From the NCBI GenBank assembly GCA_040394475.1, contig JBEBSD010000073.1:1-30505 (forward strand): a stretch of DNA of 30,505 bases. The letters run 5' to 3'. Shown piece after piece: positions 1 to 9,000 of the stretch (the first letter of the stretch is position 1; the number at the start of each line of letters is the position of its first letter). The position numbers and the translations under genes are program-made. This DNA is from JBEBSD01 sp040394475 (GTDB lineage: Bacteria; Bacteroidota; Bacteroidia; Cytophagales; Spirosomataceae). The notes below the pieces were generated by a model. It was not told the origin of the DNA. It ran no database searches and saw nothing but the letters and a program-made list of their open reading frames with translations.

Positions 1-132
1 AAATAAATTACGAAAAGTAGGTGGCGGAGAAAAAGGAGTTTTTAGAGATGCCATACAGTTGTCCTGACTCAAAAACAGGCTCGGAAATTAATAGAATTTG
101 GCTCGGAGGGCCGGGTTCCACCCACTTTTTGT

Positions 133-140
133 TACTTTTG
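133..140 (+). promoter_or_regulatory. -7 promoter element of the Rpn nuclease gene
   Basis: TACTTTTG matches the Bacteroidota -7 consensus TAnnTTTG and ends 4 bases before the ATG at 145, so the transcript would be nearly leaderless. I see no TTG at the right distance for a -33 element. The same TGTTACTTTTGCT string occurs in front of the ABC exporter near 11600. Confidence 0.4.
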
Positions 141-144
141 CTCC

Positions 145-1110
145 ATGAGCATCCCAACCCATCACGACAAGTTCATCAGGGGTATCCTGGCCGACAAGGG
201 CATAGCCCTGGACTACTTCCGGGCCTGCCTTCCTGGGTATGTGCTTGACAGGCTGGATTTTTCCACATTAACCCAACTCCCTGATACCTACGTTTCCAAA
301 GAACTCCGGAAGACGATTTCCGATATCGTGTATTCCTGTCAAAGGAAGGACGGGAAAGGGGAAGTGAAAATTTCCCTGCTGATCGAGCATAAAAGCTATG
401 TCGATGCCTATACGCCCATACAGGTCGGAAGCTATATCTTTTCCGGGCTGCTCAAGCAAATCAGCAACCGGGAGAAACCGTCGTTAATCATTCCGGTCCT
501 GCTCTATCACGGAAAAGAGAGATGGGAGTACCGCACCTTGTCTGAGATTTTTGAAGATCTGGACCCCGAACTAAAGGGGTTTGTACCGGACTATGAATAC
601 ATTTATCACAACCTGGGGGAGATCTCCGACGAGCAAATCCAGGCGCTGCACAATAAATTCCTATCGGCCTCCTTCCTGGCCTTGAAGTACAGCCTGTTGA
701 AGGCAGAACTGGAAAACCTTATCCCGACCATACTGGCCCTGGCCGGGGCTGATGGGGTCGAATCGAACTTGTATAGCAACTTAATTGTTTATATCTTTGA
801 ATCAAGCGGTCTGGATGAAGTCAGGATCCTGGCAATCCTGGAGAAATTGCCAATTAAAATAAAAGATAGAGTGATGAGTACGTTGGATATTTTTGTCGAA
901 AAAGGCATAAAAATTGGTGAAGAAAAAGGCATAAAGATCGGCGAGGAGAAAGGCCGTCAGGAAGAACGTGAGAAAACGGCCCGTAATCTTATAAAAATTT
1001 CAAACCTGAGCGATGAGCAGATCGCCACGGCCACCGACCTATCCTTAGAGCACGTTGCCCGTCTCCGGAAGGAGGTAGAGGGTGAGCAACCTTCAAAAGC
1101 TTATCTCTAA
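145..1110 (+). CDS. Rpn family recombination-promoting nuclease / putative transposase
   Basis: This 321-residue protein looks like the Rpn/YhgA group (PD-(D/E)XK nuclease family transposase, Transposase_31), which in E. coli RpnA cuts DNA and promotes RecA-independent recombination. The likely catalytic residues are visible: D60 in TISDIVYS and E81-x-K83 in LLIEHKSY, the D...ExK signature. The N-terminus (HHDKFIRGILADK) is typical of the family, as is the IPVLLYHG segment around residue 160. The C-terminus has a duplicated 8-residue unit (KGIKIGEE twice, from about residue 253) before a charged tail, common in this family. No terminal inverted repeats are seen, so this is not shown to be a mobile element. 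ATG start chosen for the -7 element just upstream. Family assignment is solid; in vivo role is unknown. Confidence 0.9.
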   Translation: MSIPTHHDKFIRGILADKGIALDYFRACLPGYVLDRLDFSTLTQLPDTYVSKELRKTISDIVYSCQRKDGKGEVKISLLIEHKSYVDAYTPIQVGSYIFSGLLKQISNREKPSLIIPVLLYHGKERWEYRTLSEIFEDLDPELKGFVPDYEYIYHNLGEISDEQIQALHNKFLSASFLALKYSLLKAELENLIPTILALAGADGVESNLYSNLIVYIFESSGLDEVRILAILEKLPIKIKDRVMSTLDIFVEKGIKIGEEKGIKIGEEKGRQEEREKTARNLIKISNLSDEQIATATDLSLEHVARLRKEVEGEQPSKAYL

Positions 1111-1227
1111 CACCTTCAGCGGGATTTTAAACCTTCAGTTAAATTAGCCCGATGGCTCAGATTTGGCTATAAAATAATAATGTATCTGCCATACGTAGAT
1201 TGTGGGCAGGATCTTAAAAATACTTTT

Positions 1228-1986
1228 TCAATAGAGTGGACTGCTGTTTAAATCTGACTGAACCACTTCAAAACTATAGCCGTATTTTGATATGACGTTT
1301 TTTGTTAGTTCTGCAAACCATTTAGGAGCTTCCGGAGAAACGTAGACTTTGTCAATCATTTTATTTAAATCAACGTTTAAAGAGATCCCGGGATGTATTG
1401 GTTCCTGCGAAAAGTCAATGTACGATACATTTACAATGGGGAATCTACATGCTAATAACCTGACTTCTTTTTCGTGTTCAAAGCTTTTTCTTTTGTATAC
1501 ATAGGGAGCAAAAAAGTTCCCATATTCAATCTCATCCAGTTCATAGTCTATGTATGATATCATTCCTGCGTAAACCGGTTCGTCGTCAATGATGGACTCT
1601 TTAAGATTTTTATATGTAGTTCGTAAAGCAATCCCCTCCCCACTTTTTAAATATAGTCGCCACATAGCTGCAGACTCATATTCGTTGGCATGCCAACAAT
1701 TAACGGTTACGTGTTTCCTTGCTAATTCATTTATTCTCGGAGTGTCCTGAATCATATCGACATAGTTCTTAAGTGCTTTGCCCTTCAAGTCAAAAGTTAT
1801 GTCGTTTCTTACTTGGATGTTTTTCTTCGGGAAAGATCCTTCGAATGGATCGTCAAACTCATCTAATCTGGACAGGAATAATTGGCCGGAATCTATCAAC
1901 GACAGAAATTTTGTAAAATCCAAATATCGCCACAGCGTAATATTCTCGCTTTCAGGTTGCTTAAATATCGGGTGCTCCTTGACCAT
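1228..1986 (-). CDS. DUF2971 domain-containing protein
   Basis: This 252-residue soluble protein has the hallmarks of DUF2971: the N-terminal WRYLDFTKFLSLIDSGQLFL block, then LSRLDEFDDPFEGSFP, then VNCWHANEYESAAMWRLY with the cysteine-tryptophan and MWRLY motif around residues 95-112, and a C-terminal EKEVRLLA segment. The function of the family is not established; members often sit in variable islands near phage or defence genes. The gene is clearly richer in A+T than the GTPase and SusC genes nearby, which suggests recent transfer. It lies just downstream of tRNA-fMet on the same strand but behind that tRNA's terminator, so it should have its own transcription start. ATG at 1986 chosen because it gives the complete N-terminal block. 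Confidence 0.85.
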   Translation of the reverse strand: MVKEHPIFKQPESENITLWRYLDFTKFLSLIDSGQLFLSRLDEFDDPFEGSFPKKNIQVRNDITFDLKGKALKNYVDMIQDTPRINELARKHVTVNCWHANEYESAAMWRLYLKSGEGIALRTTYKNLKESIIDDEPVYAGMISYIDYELDEIEYGNFFAPYVYKRKSFEHEKEVRLLACRFPIVNVSYIDFSQEPIHPGISLNVDLNKMIDKVYVSPEAPKWFAELTKNVISKYGYSFEVVQSDLNSSPLY

Positions 1987-2042
1987 AACAACTATTATTA
2001 CACCTGATCCTTATTTTGTTGTACCTATGTTGTACCCACCAT

Positions 2043-2076
2043 CAAAAAAGCCAGCTACATTTTCATGTAACTGGCT
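2043..2076 (-). terminator. Rho-independent terminator of tRNA-fMet
   Basis: Read on the minus strand, a 12-bp stem with one mismatch (arms 2065-2076 and 2049-2060, four-base loop) is followed by a run of six T. It begins 12 bases after the 3' end of the tRNA. Confidence 0.8.
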
Positions 2077-2087
2077 GTCTTTCTGTG

Positions 2088-2160
<73 letters not shown>

Positions 2161-2182
2161 GTGTTGTTATGTAATGGGACTG

Positions 2183-2211
2183 CAAAGGTAGCTAATTTGT
2201 TTAAAAAACAA
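2183..2211 (-). promoter_or_regulatory. Promoter of tRNA-fMet
   Basis: On the minus strand, TTG (2209-2211) is followed after 18 bp by TACCTTTG (2183-2190), a full match to the Bacteroidota TTG/TAnnTTTG promoter. The tRNA begins at 2160. The -7 element is one arm of a 9-bp inverted repeat whose other arm is the era -7 element. Confidence 0.7.
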
Positions 2212-2212
2212 C

Positions 2213-2220
2213 TACCTTTG
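2213..2220 (+). promoter_or_regulatory. -7 promoter element of era
   Basis: TACCTTTG on the plus strand matches TAnnTTTG and lies 49 bases before the era start. It is part of the right arm (2212-2220) of an inverted repeat whose left arm (2183-2191) carries the tRNA-fMet -7 element. No well-spaced -33 TTG is seen. Confidence 0.5.
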
Positions 2221-2269
2221 TGAAATAAATTTTTCAACCTGCCGCAAAAAGCATCAATCGCCGTTTATT

Positions 2270-3190
2270 TTGGAAGTGAAACAACCTGACCAGTCGCCAG
2301 CCCCGTATCGATCGGGTTTTGTAAGTATTATCGGAAAACCGAACGTTGGGAAATCGACCCTGATGAACGTACTGGTGGGGGAAAGGCTTTCCATTATCAC
2401 CTCTAAAGCCCAGACCACGCGGCACCGGATCATGGGCTTTCTGAATGGCAGCCACAATAACATTCCCTTCCAACTGGTCTATTCCGATACGCCGGGCGTC
2501 ATTCAGCCGTCGTATAAGCTGCACGATGCAATGATGAGCTTCGTGAAAGGATCGCTGGAGGATGCTGATGTCGTCTTGTTCGTAACCGAACCCGGAGAGA
2601 ATCCGGAAGACCACGAGGCATTGCATTTGTTAAAAAGAACGGATGCCCCGGTGTTGCTGGTCATTAATAAAATGGACTTGTCGGACCAGGAAACGATAGA
2701 AACGAAAATAGCCGCCTGGAAGCAGGTGCTTCAGCCCGCTGAAGTGAAAGTTATTTCCGCACTCCAGCAATACAACACCGATTCCCTCCTGGAGGCCATC
2801 GTCACCCGCCTTCCCGAACATCCGCCTTATTTCCCGCAAGATGAACTAACTGACCGTCCGGAACGTTTTTTTGCTTCGGAGATCATCCGTGAAAAAATAT
2901 TTCTGAACTACCGGCAGGAAATTCCATACAGCTGCGAGGTAGTCATCCAGGAATTTAAGGAAAAGGAAGATATCATCGTGATCCTCTCCGAAATACTGGT
3001 TGAACGCAATAGCCAGAAAGGCATCCTTATCGGCGATGGCGGATCGATGCTGAAACGAATGGGTACACAGGCGCGAAAAGATCTTGAAGCGTTTTTCCAG
3101 AAAAAAGTTTTCCTGGAAACCCGGATAAAAGTCGACCCCGACTGGCGCAGCAACGACTTAAGGCTGCGGCAGTTCGGATACAAAGAATAA
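2270..3190 (+). CDS. era: GTPase Era
   Basis: Era is an essential GTPase that binds the 3' end of 16S rRNA and helps 30S subunit maturation. This 306-residue protein has the expected layout: G1 GKPNVGKS at residues 22-29, the switch region SKAQTTRHRI, G3 DTPG at 73-76, G4 NKMD at 133-136, and a C-terminal KH domain from about residue 230 with the GDGGSMLKRMG loop near 255. Length is normal for the family. The frame opens with TTG at 2270; GTG at 2276 is an equally possible start and no ATG precedes the P-loop. der follows 8 bases later, so the two are very likely one operon. Confidence 0.96.
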   Translation: MEVKQPDQSPAPYRSGFVSIIGKPNVGKSTLMNVLVGERLSIITSKAQTTRHRIMGFLNGSHNNIPFQLVYSDTPGVIQPSYKLHDAMMSFVKGSLEDADVVLFVTEPGENPEDHEALHLLKRTDAPVLLVINKMDLSDQETIETKIAAWKQVLQPAEVKVISALQQYNTDSLLEAIVTRLPEHPPYFPQDELTDRPERFFASEIIREKIFLNYRQEIPYSCEVVIQEFKEKEDIIVILSEILVERNSQKGILIGDGGSMLKRMGTQARKDLEAFFQKKVFLETRIKVDPDWRSNDLRLRQFGYKE

Positions 3191-3198
3191 CTCAAAAA

Positions 3199-4509
3199 AT
3201 GGCAAACATTATCTCAATAGTGGGCCGGCCCAATGTCGGTAAATCCACTTTATTTAACAGGCTGATCGAACAACGAAAGGCCATTATGGACAACCAGAGC
3301 GGCGTAACCCGTGACCGGCACTACGGGTACGGCGAATGGACCGATAAATATTTTACGGTCATTGATACCGGGGGATACGTGGTCGGGTCGGAAGACATTT
3401 TCGAAGGGGCTATCCGCGAACAGGTAGAACTGGCCCTGGAAGAATCAACCGTGGTGTTGTTTATGGTAGATACCATGACCGGGCTGACCGCACTCGACAA
3501 GGAATTTGCGAACGTCTTGCGGCGTTACAATAAACCCGTTTTCCTGGTGGCCAACAAGGCCGAAACGACCGAACGGCACCAGTCGGCGACCGAATTCTAT
3601 GAACTGGGCCTTGACTCCGAGATTTACCCCATTTCTTCCCAAACAGGGCATGGAACCGGCGAACTACTGGACGCCGTGGTACAGCATTTCAAGGAACCCG
3701 GCGTGGAGAATCCCGAAGCGGGTATCCCCAGAATCGCGATTATCGGCCGTCCCAATGTCGGTAAATCCTCGCTGCTCAATGTGCTGACCGGAACCGGCCG
3801 CAGTATTGTTACGGACATTGCCGGGACGACCCGGGATTCGATTCATACGCATTACAATGCATTTGGCAAGGAGTTTATCCTCATCGACACGGCCGGGATC
3901 CGTCGCAAATCGCGGGTCAGTGAAAGCATTGAGTTTTATTCGACCTTACGTTCCCTGCGGTCGGTCGAAGAGGCTGACGTCTGCGTGATGCTGCTGGATG
4001 CGTCCAGGGGGCTTGAAGGCCAGGACCTGACCATCATCGGTCATGCGCAGCGGGCAAAAAAGGGGGTAGTCATCATGGTCAACAAATGGGACCTGGTCGA
4101 AAAAGACACCCAGACAGCCGATAAATGGCGGAAACAGATCGAGGAGCGGCTGGCCCCCCATAACGACGTCCCGATTATTTTTGCGTCAGTCGTTGAAAAG
4201 CAGCGGATTTTCCAGGTGATGGAAAAGACCCTGCAGGTGTATGAGAACAAGACCAAAAAAATCACGACGTCCAAGCTCAACGAGGTCATGCAGGCCGAAA
4301 TTGAAAAATACGGTCCGCCGGCTTACCGGGGTAAATACATTAAGATCAAGTACATGATCCAGCTCCCGTCGGCCTCTCCTACCTTTGTGTTTTTCTGTAA
4401 TCATCCGAAGCACATCATGGAGCCTTACAAGCGGTATCTCGAAAACCGGCTTCGTGAGCATTTTGATTTTTCGGGAGTACCGGTGACGCTCTTTTTCAGA
4501 GATAAGTAA
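3199..4509 (+). CDS. der: Ribosome biogenesis GTPase Der (EngA)
   Basis: Der is the double-GTPase needed for 50S subunit assembly. The 436-residue protein shows both G domains: first P-loop GRPNVGKS at residues 9-16 with DTGG at 56-59 and NKAE near 119-122; second P-loop GRPNVGKS at 183-190, DTAG at 230-233 and NKWD at 295-298. A KH-like domain fills the C-terminus from about residue 350. Length and order are standard. It is 8 bases downstream of era and ends 21 bases before a long perfect hairpin shared with the convergent susD-like gene. Confidence 0.97.
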   Translation: MANIISIVGRPNVGKSTLFNRLIEQRKAIMDNQSGVTRDRHYGYGEWTDKYFTVIDTGGYVVGSEDIFEGAIREQVELALEESTVVLFMVDTMTGLTALDKEFANVLRRYNKPVFLVANKAETTERHQSATEFYELGLDSEIYPISSQTGHGTGELLDAVVQHFKEPGVENPEAGIPRIAIIGRPNVGKSSLLNVLTGTGRSIVTDIAGTTRDSIHTHYNAFGKEFILIDTAGIRRKSRVSESIEFYSTLRSLRSVEEADVCVMLLDASRGLEGQDLTIIGHAQRAKKGVVIMVNKWDLVEKDTQTADKWRKQIEERLAPHNDVPIIFASVVEKQRIFQVMEKTLQVYENKTKKITTSKLNEVMQAEIEKYGPPAYRGKYIKIKYMIQLPSASPTFVFFCNHPKHIMEPYKRYLENRLREHFDFSGVPVTLFFRDK

Positions 4510-4530
4510 GCCGGAAATCCGATACCCTAT

Positions 4531-4580
4531 AGTCGTTTTCCTCAATGCCCTGAAGTTACAGGGCATTGAGGAAAACGACT
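4531..4580. terminator. 22-bp perfect hairpin between convergent der and susD-like genes
   Basis: Arms 4531-4552 and 4559-4580 are perfectly complementary over 22 bp with a 6-base loop. It starts 21 bases after the der stop and ends 1 base before the stop of the susD-like gene. Neither side has a clear T tract, so it may be a bidirectional terminator, an mRNA 3'-end stabiliser, or both. Confidence 0.65.
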
Positions 4581-4581
4581 T

Positions 4582-6048
4582 TCACTGATCCCACCATACG
4601 CGGGTATTGTACGTATCCTGCCCCTGCCGCGTCACGGCTTCCTGAAGGCTCACAGGATTCAGCAGCTGTTCACTCTGCGGATACGCAAACCGTACCGGGA
4701 TCCTGTTGTCGTTTACGTTGTCGGCGCCGGCCACGAGCGCAGGGATGTCGGTTCTTCTCCAGTCAAACCATGCTTCCAGGCCTGTAAAGAACAGGGAGAC
4801 CCACTTCTGGGTACCGATCAGCGTGAGGGCATCCGGTGCGTTGTAGGCCACGCCATTCCGGGTGAGGTAATCCGCCGGCATGGCTACATCCACGTAACCG
4901 AACGCGCCGCGAATCCCTTCCTCATAGAAGTCCTGAGCGGTTTTGGCGGTAGTAATCAGCCCCTTTTCTGACGCCTCCGCCAGGATAAACTGGAGCTCCG
5001 GATACCCCATGATATATCCTTTGGCCACGTTAAGTCCGCGATCTGTAATGGCGCCTGCGAAATACATATGCCCGGCACGTGAAACATTGTTGGGGCCGCC
5101 GTTATATTCCAGGGCATTTACCTCATTCAACCCATTGGGGACTCCCACATACACCGGAGTGCCTCCTGCCACGGAAGCGTCCGTAGGCTGGGCAAAAGTG
5201 CCTATCCGGGGATCGTTCAACGCGAGCAGCTTGTCTCCCAACGTTTTACTCAGCCGGAATTCATCGAAAGATCCCTGGCGTGAGGTATGCAGCGGAAACT
5301 GGTTCGGCGCGGAAGTCAGGTAGCGCAAGGTGCCGTTATCCCCGTTCCCGCTAAAAACAGGTGTCGCCTCGGGGTTCGCAATAATGGCCTGCATAGCCGG
5401 GCCAACGTCCTTTTTGCCGGAAATGCGCATCAGGTAACGCAGACGGAGGCTATTGGCCAGTTTTTTCCATTTGGTTATATCACCGCTATAGATAAGATCT
5501 CCCACGACGGTCTCACCCGGTCCCAGCAGGTCGTTGGCGGCACTGAGATCATTCAGGATCCCCTCATAAATAGCCTCCTGGGTGTCGTAACGGGGCTGGA
5601 GTATTCCCGAAACCCCCTGAATGGCTTCGGAATAAGGAGCATCGCCATACGAATCGGTAATCAGTGAAAACATCCAGGCTCGCAAAATCAGGGAGACCCC
5701 CTTATAATTGTTGGCATTATTTTTTTCGCTCAGCTCGTGCAGCAGCTGTACATTTCTCAGGTTGTTGTACATACTGTTCCAGAGGCCGCTGCGGTCTCCC
5801 CAGGTATAGCGGTCTTCCGAGACAAACTGGATTTTCGCCGTATGCTGGATGACGATATTACCGATCCCCCAGCTTTGGCCCAGCATTTCGTTGACGGCCG
5901 AACGAAGGATCCCGGGCAGCAGCACGTTGGGAGTAACGTCGTTAATCGAATTGGGATCTGTATTTTTTTCAACAAAATCCGTCGTACAGGCCGGCATGAG
6001 CAACACCCCCATGGCCGTCAGGAGACTATATAATCTGATCTTTTTCAT
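4582..6048 (-). CDS. SusD/RagB family outer-membrane lipoprotein
   Basis: SusD-type proteins are surface lipoproteins that form a lid over their SusC partner and capture the ligand. This 488-residue protein starts with a lipoprotein signal peptide (MKKIRLYSLL..., lipobox LMPAC, lipidated Cys at residue 21). The body fits the SusD-like group seen with SusC: an early TDPNSIN segment, ILRAWMFSLITDSYGDAPY with the conserved DSYGDAPY block near residue 135, and MGYPELQFILAEAS near 350. It starts 21 bases after the SusC gene and is the last gene of the sigma-fecR-susC-susD series. The ligand cannot be read from sequence: no glycoside hydrolase lies nearby, so a polysaccharide should not be assumed. 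Confidence 0.93.
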   Translation of the reverse strand: MKKIRLYSLLTAMGVLLMPACTTDFVEKNTDPNSINDVTPNVLLPGILRSAVNEMLGQSWGIGNIVIQHTAKIQFVSEDRYTWGDRSGLWNSMYNNLRNVQLLHELSEKNNANNYKGVSLILRAWMFSLITDSYGDAPYSEAIQGVSGILQPRYDTQEAIYEGILNDLSAANDLLGPGETVVGDLIYSGDITKWKKLANSLRLRYLMRISGKKDVGPAMQAIIANPEATPVFSGNGDNGTLRYLTSAPNQFPLHTSRQGSFDEFRLSKTLGDKLLALNDPRIGTFAQPTDASVAGGTPVYVGVPNGLNEVNALEYNGGPNNVSRAGHMYFAGAITDRGLNVAKGYIMGYPELQFILAEASEKGLITTAKTAQDFYEEGIRGAFGYVDVAMPADYLTRNGVAYNAPDALTLIGTQKWVSLFFTGLEAWFDWRRTDIPALVAGADNVNDNRIPVRFAYPQSEQLLNPVSLQEAVTRQGQDTYNTRVWWDQ

Positions 6049-6069
6049 ATCGGAATAGGTTTGAGAAAA

Positions 6070-9000
6070 TTAGAAACTAAAGCCCAGGTTAACACCCCAG
6101 CTGCGCGTACTCGGCATTCCCACCGATTCCACACCGGGAATGATGGTACCGCCGGACAGCGAAGACGTCTCCGGATCGATATGAGGCACCTTGCTCCACA
6201 CGGCCAGGTTGCGTCCTACTATCGAAACGGTAAGTCCTCTTACCCTTGCCTTGTTCAACAACCTCGACGGCAGCGCATAGCCGATCCGCACTTCCCGGAG
6301 CTTGGTGTAGGAAGCGTCGAACACCCCTCCTTCCGGAATGTCCCGGTTCCCTGTCCGTGTCTGGTGGTATTCGCGGGCCTGCAGCTTGAATTCATTTTCC
6401 TTATAGGAGCCATCCGGCTGCAGGACCACGCCTTCTGCGATCACGCCGTTGCCCGCCACTGTAACGTCATAGCCATTGGCCCGGCCTTCGAGGGTTTCGA
6501 TAAGCTGCCCGGCCTCAAGTCCGACCACCCAGGTTTCGGAAAACACCTGCCCCCCGTACCGGACATCCAGCAAGGCACTCAGGCTCAGATTTTTGTAAGT
6601 AAACGAATTGCGTATGCCCGCCAGCCAGTCGGCATTGTAATTCCCGACTTTGATCAGGTTGGTCGTGGCCACAAAACGTCCCTGGCTGCTGATAATCCTT
6701 TGTCCGTGGTAGGGACTCGAGGGGTCATTTACCCGCTGAAACCCTATCGCGTACATATCGCCCATCCGCTCCCCGAGGCGGGCACGGATGGACACGCCAT
6801 GACGGTTAGCCATTTCATAATCATTCACTTCGCCGTCAAATTCAACCACCTTGCTCCGGTTGGCCGACCAGTTTACATTCACCTCCCACTGGAAGTCCTT
6901 TTTTTCGATGGGAATACCGGTCAGCATGACCTCATACCCCCAGTTCCGGATTTTGCCGGCATTGACAATACGGGTGCTGTAGCCTGAAGTGATGGACACC
7001 GGCACGGATGGCAGGATCTGATTTCGGGTATTGATCGTATAAAAGGTAAAATCCGCACTCAGCCGGCTCCCCAGAAAGCGCCAGTCCGTCCCTATTTCAT
7101 AGGACGTGCTGATCTCTGGTTTGAGGTTGTAGTTCACCAGCCTGCTGACGGACGAATAGATCGGAAAATCGCTCCAGGGATCGGAACGCCCGTAACCGGC
7201 TGTAAAACGGTAGGGATCGGTATCGTTACCCACCTGTGCGAGGCTGGTTCTGAACTTACCGAACGATACCCAGGACGGCAGCTGGATCATATCGCTGACC
7301 ACGGCGCTCAACGAAGCCGACGGGTAAAAGTAAGAATTGACCGTATTCCCGAGGGTGGCAACCGCAGCGGGAAGCGTCAGGGCCGAGGACCAGTCGTTAC
7401 GGGCGGTCAAGTCCAGGAAAAGGTAATTGTTGAAACCCATCTGCACCGAACCGTACAAGCTGTTGATTACTTTGTTCCCATCATAAATGGAGCTTACCAG
7501 GGGGACCCTGGTATTGTTGAAGCTGTAGATCCCCGGAATCAACAGTTGGGGAGCCGTTACTTCAAAGTTGTTCATTTTACTGATCTGCCGGTTACCGCCG
7601 ATATTGACGCCGATGCTGAAATTTTCGTTCAGTTCCTTATTGGCGCTCAGCAGGAAATCGTAATTGGTTTCGCTGTTACGCACCCGTTCTTCCCGATAAC
7701 TGCCGAACGGGAAGCGCATGGTGCTGAACGCGCGTTTGCGTTTCCGCAGGTCGTTGTTCTGGTCGGTCCCCGCCCGCAATTGAAGACTTAACCAGTCCGT
7801 AAAATCGTATTTCAGCGACAGGTTCCCGAACAGCCGGTGGGCATTCTGGTCATTGGTGTTTTCGTAGAGGTTGAAATAAGGGTTGTCGTGATAATTATAG
7901 TTATAGTTGAATTGCTGGCGCCCTTCCATACCGGGGATCCAATAGTCCTTCATATTTTCCAGGTCGATCTGCTGCCCCATCCAGCAGTGCAGCAGGTAAA
8001 TGATGCTTTCGGTACCATAGCTGAGGCTGGGGCGGTTGTCGCTGGTTGTATTGACGTAATTGGCAGCAGTCCGTACGGTCAGCTTCGGAGAAAGGTTATA
8101 TCCGGCATTAAACGCAAAGGTATTGCGCCGGATATCGGTATTCGGAATAATCCCCTTCTGATCCAGCAAGGTATACGAAAGCCGGAAATCCCCCTTTTCA
8201 CTGGCTCCCGTTACGGCGACGTTCGTATTGTTGGTGAGACCGGTCTTATAAAACTTGCGTAAGTCGTTGCCGGGAACAAACGGGGTAGCAGTGATGGCTC
8301 CCCTGGCCTCCATGTCGGCGGGCGATCCCAGTAAACCGTCATCTACAAGTGAAATGTCCCCGCCGCGGAAGCGGTTGGAAGTAGGGGAATCATACTGGGC
8401 GATCAACCGGCCATCCATATTCGGCCCCCAGCTTTCGTCCACGCCATCCCGGATCCCGCCTCCTTTCCCGTCTACGAAGCTGAACTCACCGCCGAGACCC
8501 TGCCCGTAAACCTGCTGGAACTTCGGTAAAACAAGGGGATTTTCGAAGGTCAGTCCGGTATTGATGCTGACGCCAATCCCTTTGCTGTTTTTACCTGATT
8601 TCGTCGTGATGACGATGACCCCGTTAGCGGCACGGGAGCCGTAAAGGGCAGACGCGTTCGCCCCTTTCAATATCGTCATCGACTCCACATCATCGGGATT
8701 GATCAGTGAAGCGCCATTTCCATAATCGAGTTCCTGGTATTCCCGGCCGCTCGACCCGGTCAGCTCGTTGGTAATCGGCACGCCGTCTATTACAAAAAGC
8801 GGCTGATTTTTGTTGATGTCCAGCGACTTGTCGCCCCGGATGGTTACGCGGGCCGAACCACCGATGCCACTGGGACTGCTCATCACCTGCACGCCCGCCA
8901 CTTTACCGGCCAGACCGTTCACGAAATTGGTTTCGCGGGCCTTGTCCAGGTCTGTCCCTTTCACCTCCTGTACCGCATAGCCCAACCGCTTGGTTTCCTT

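Noticed and set aside
21..248. Plus-strand frame of 75 codons at the left edge
   Set aside because: Most of it overlaps the Rpn gene in another frame and passes through that gene's promoter element.
4531..4580. Insertion-sequence end or mobile inverted repeat
   Set aside because: No transposase adjoins it and the two arms are only 6 bases apart, so it is a hairpin and not the ends of an element.
6061..6987. Plus-strand frame of 308 codons
   Set aside because: Lies wholly antisense to the SusC gene; its codons mirror those of the real gene.
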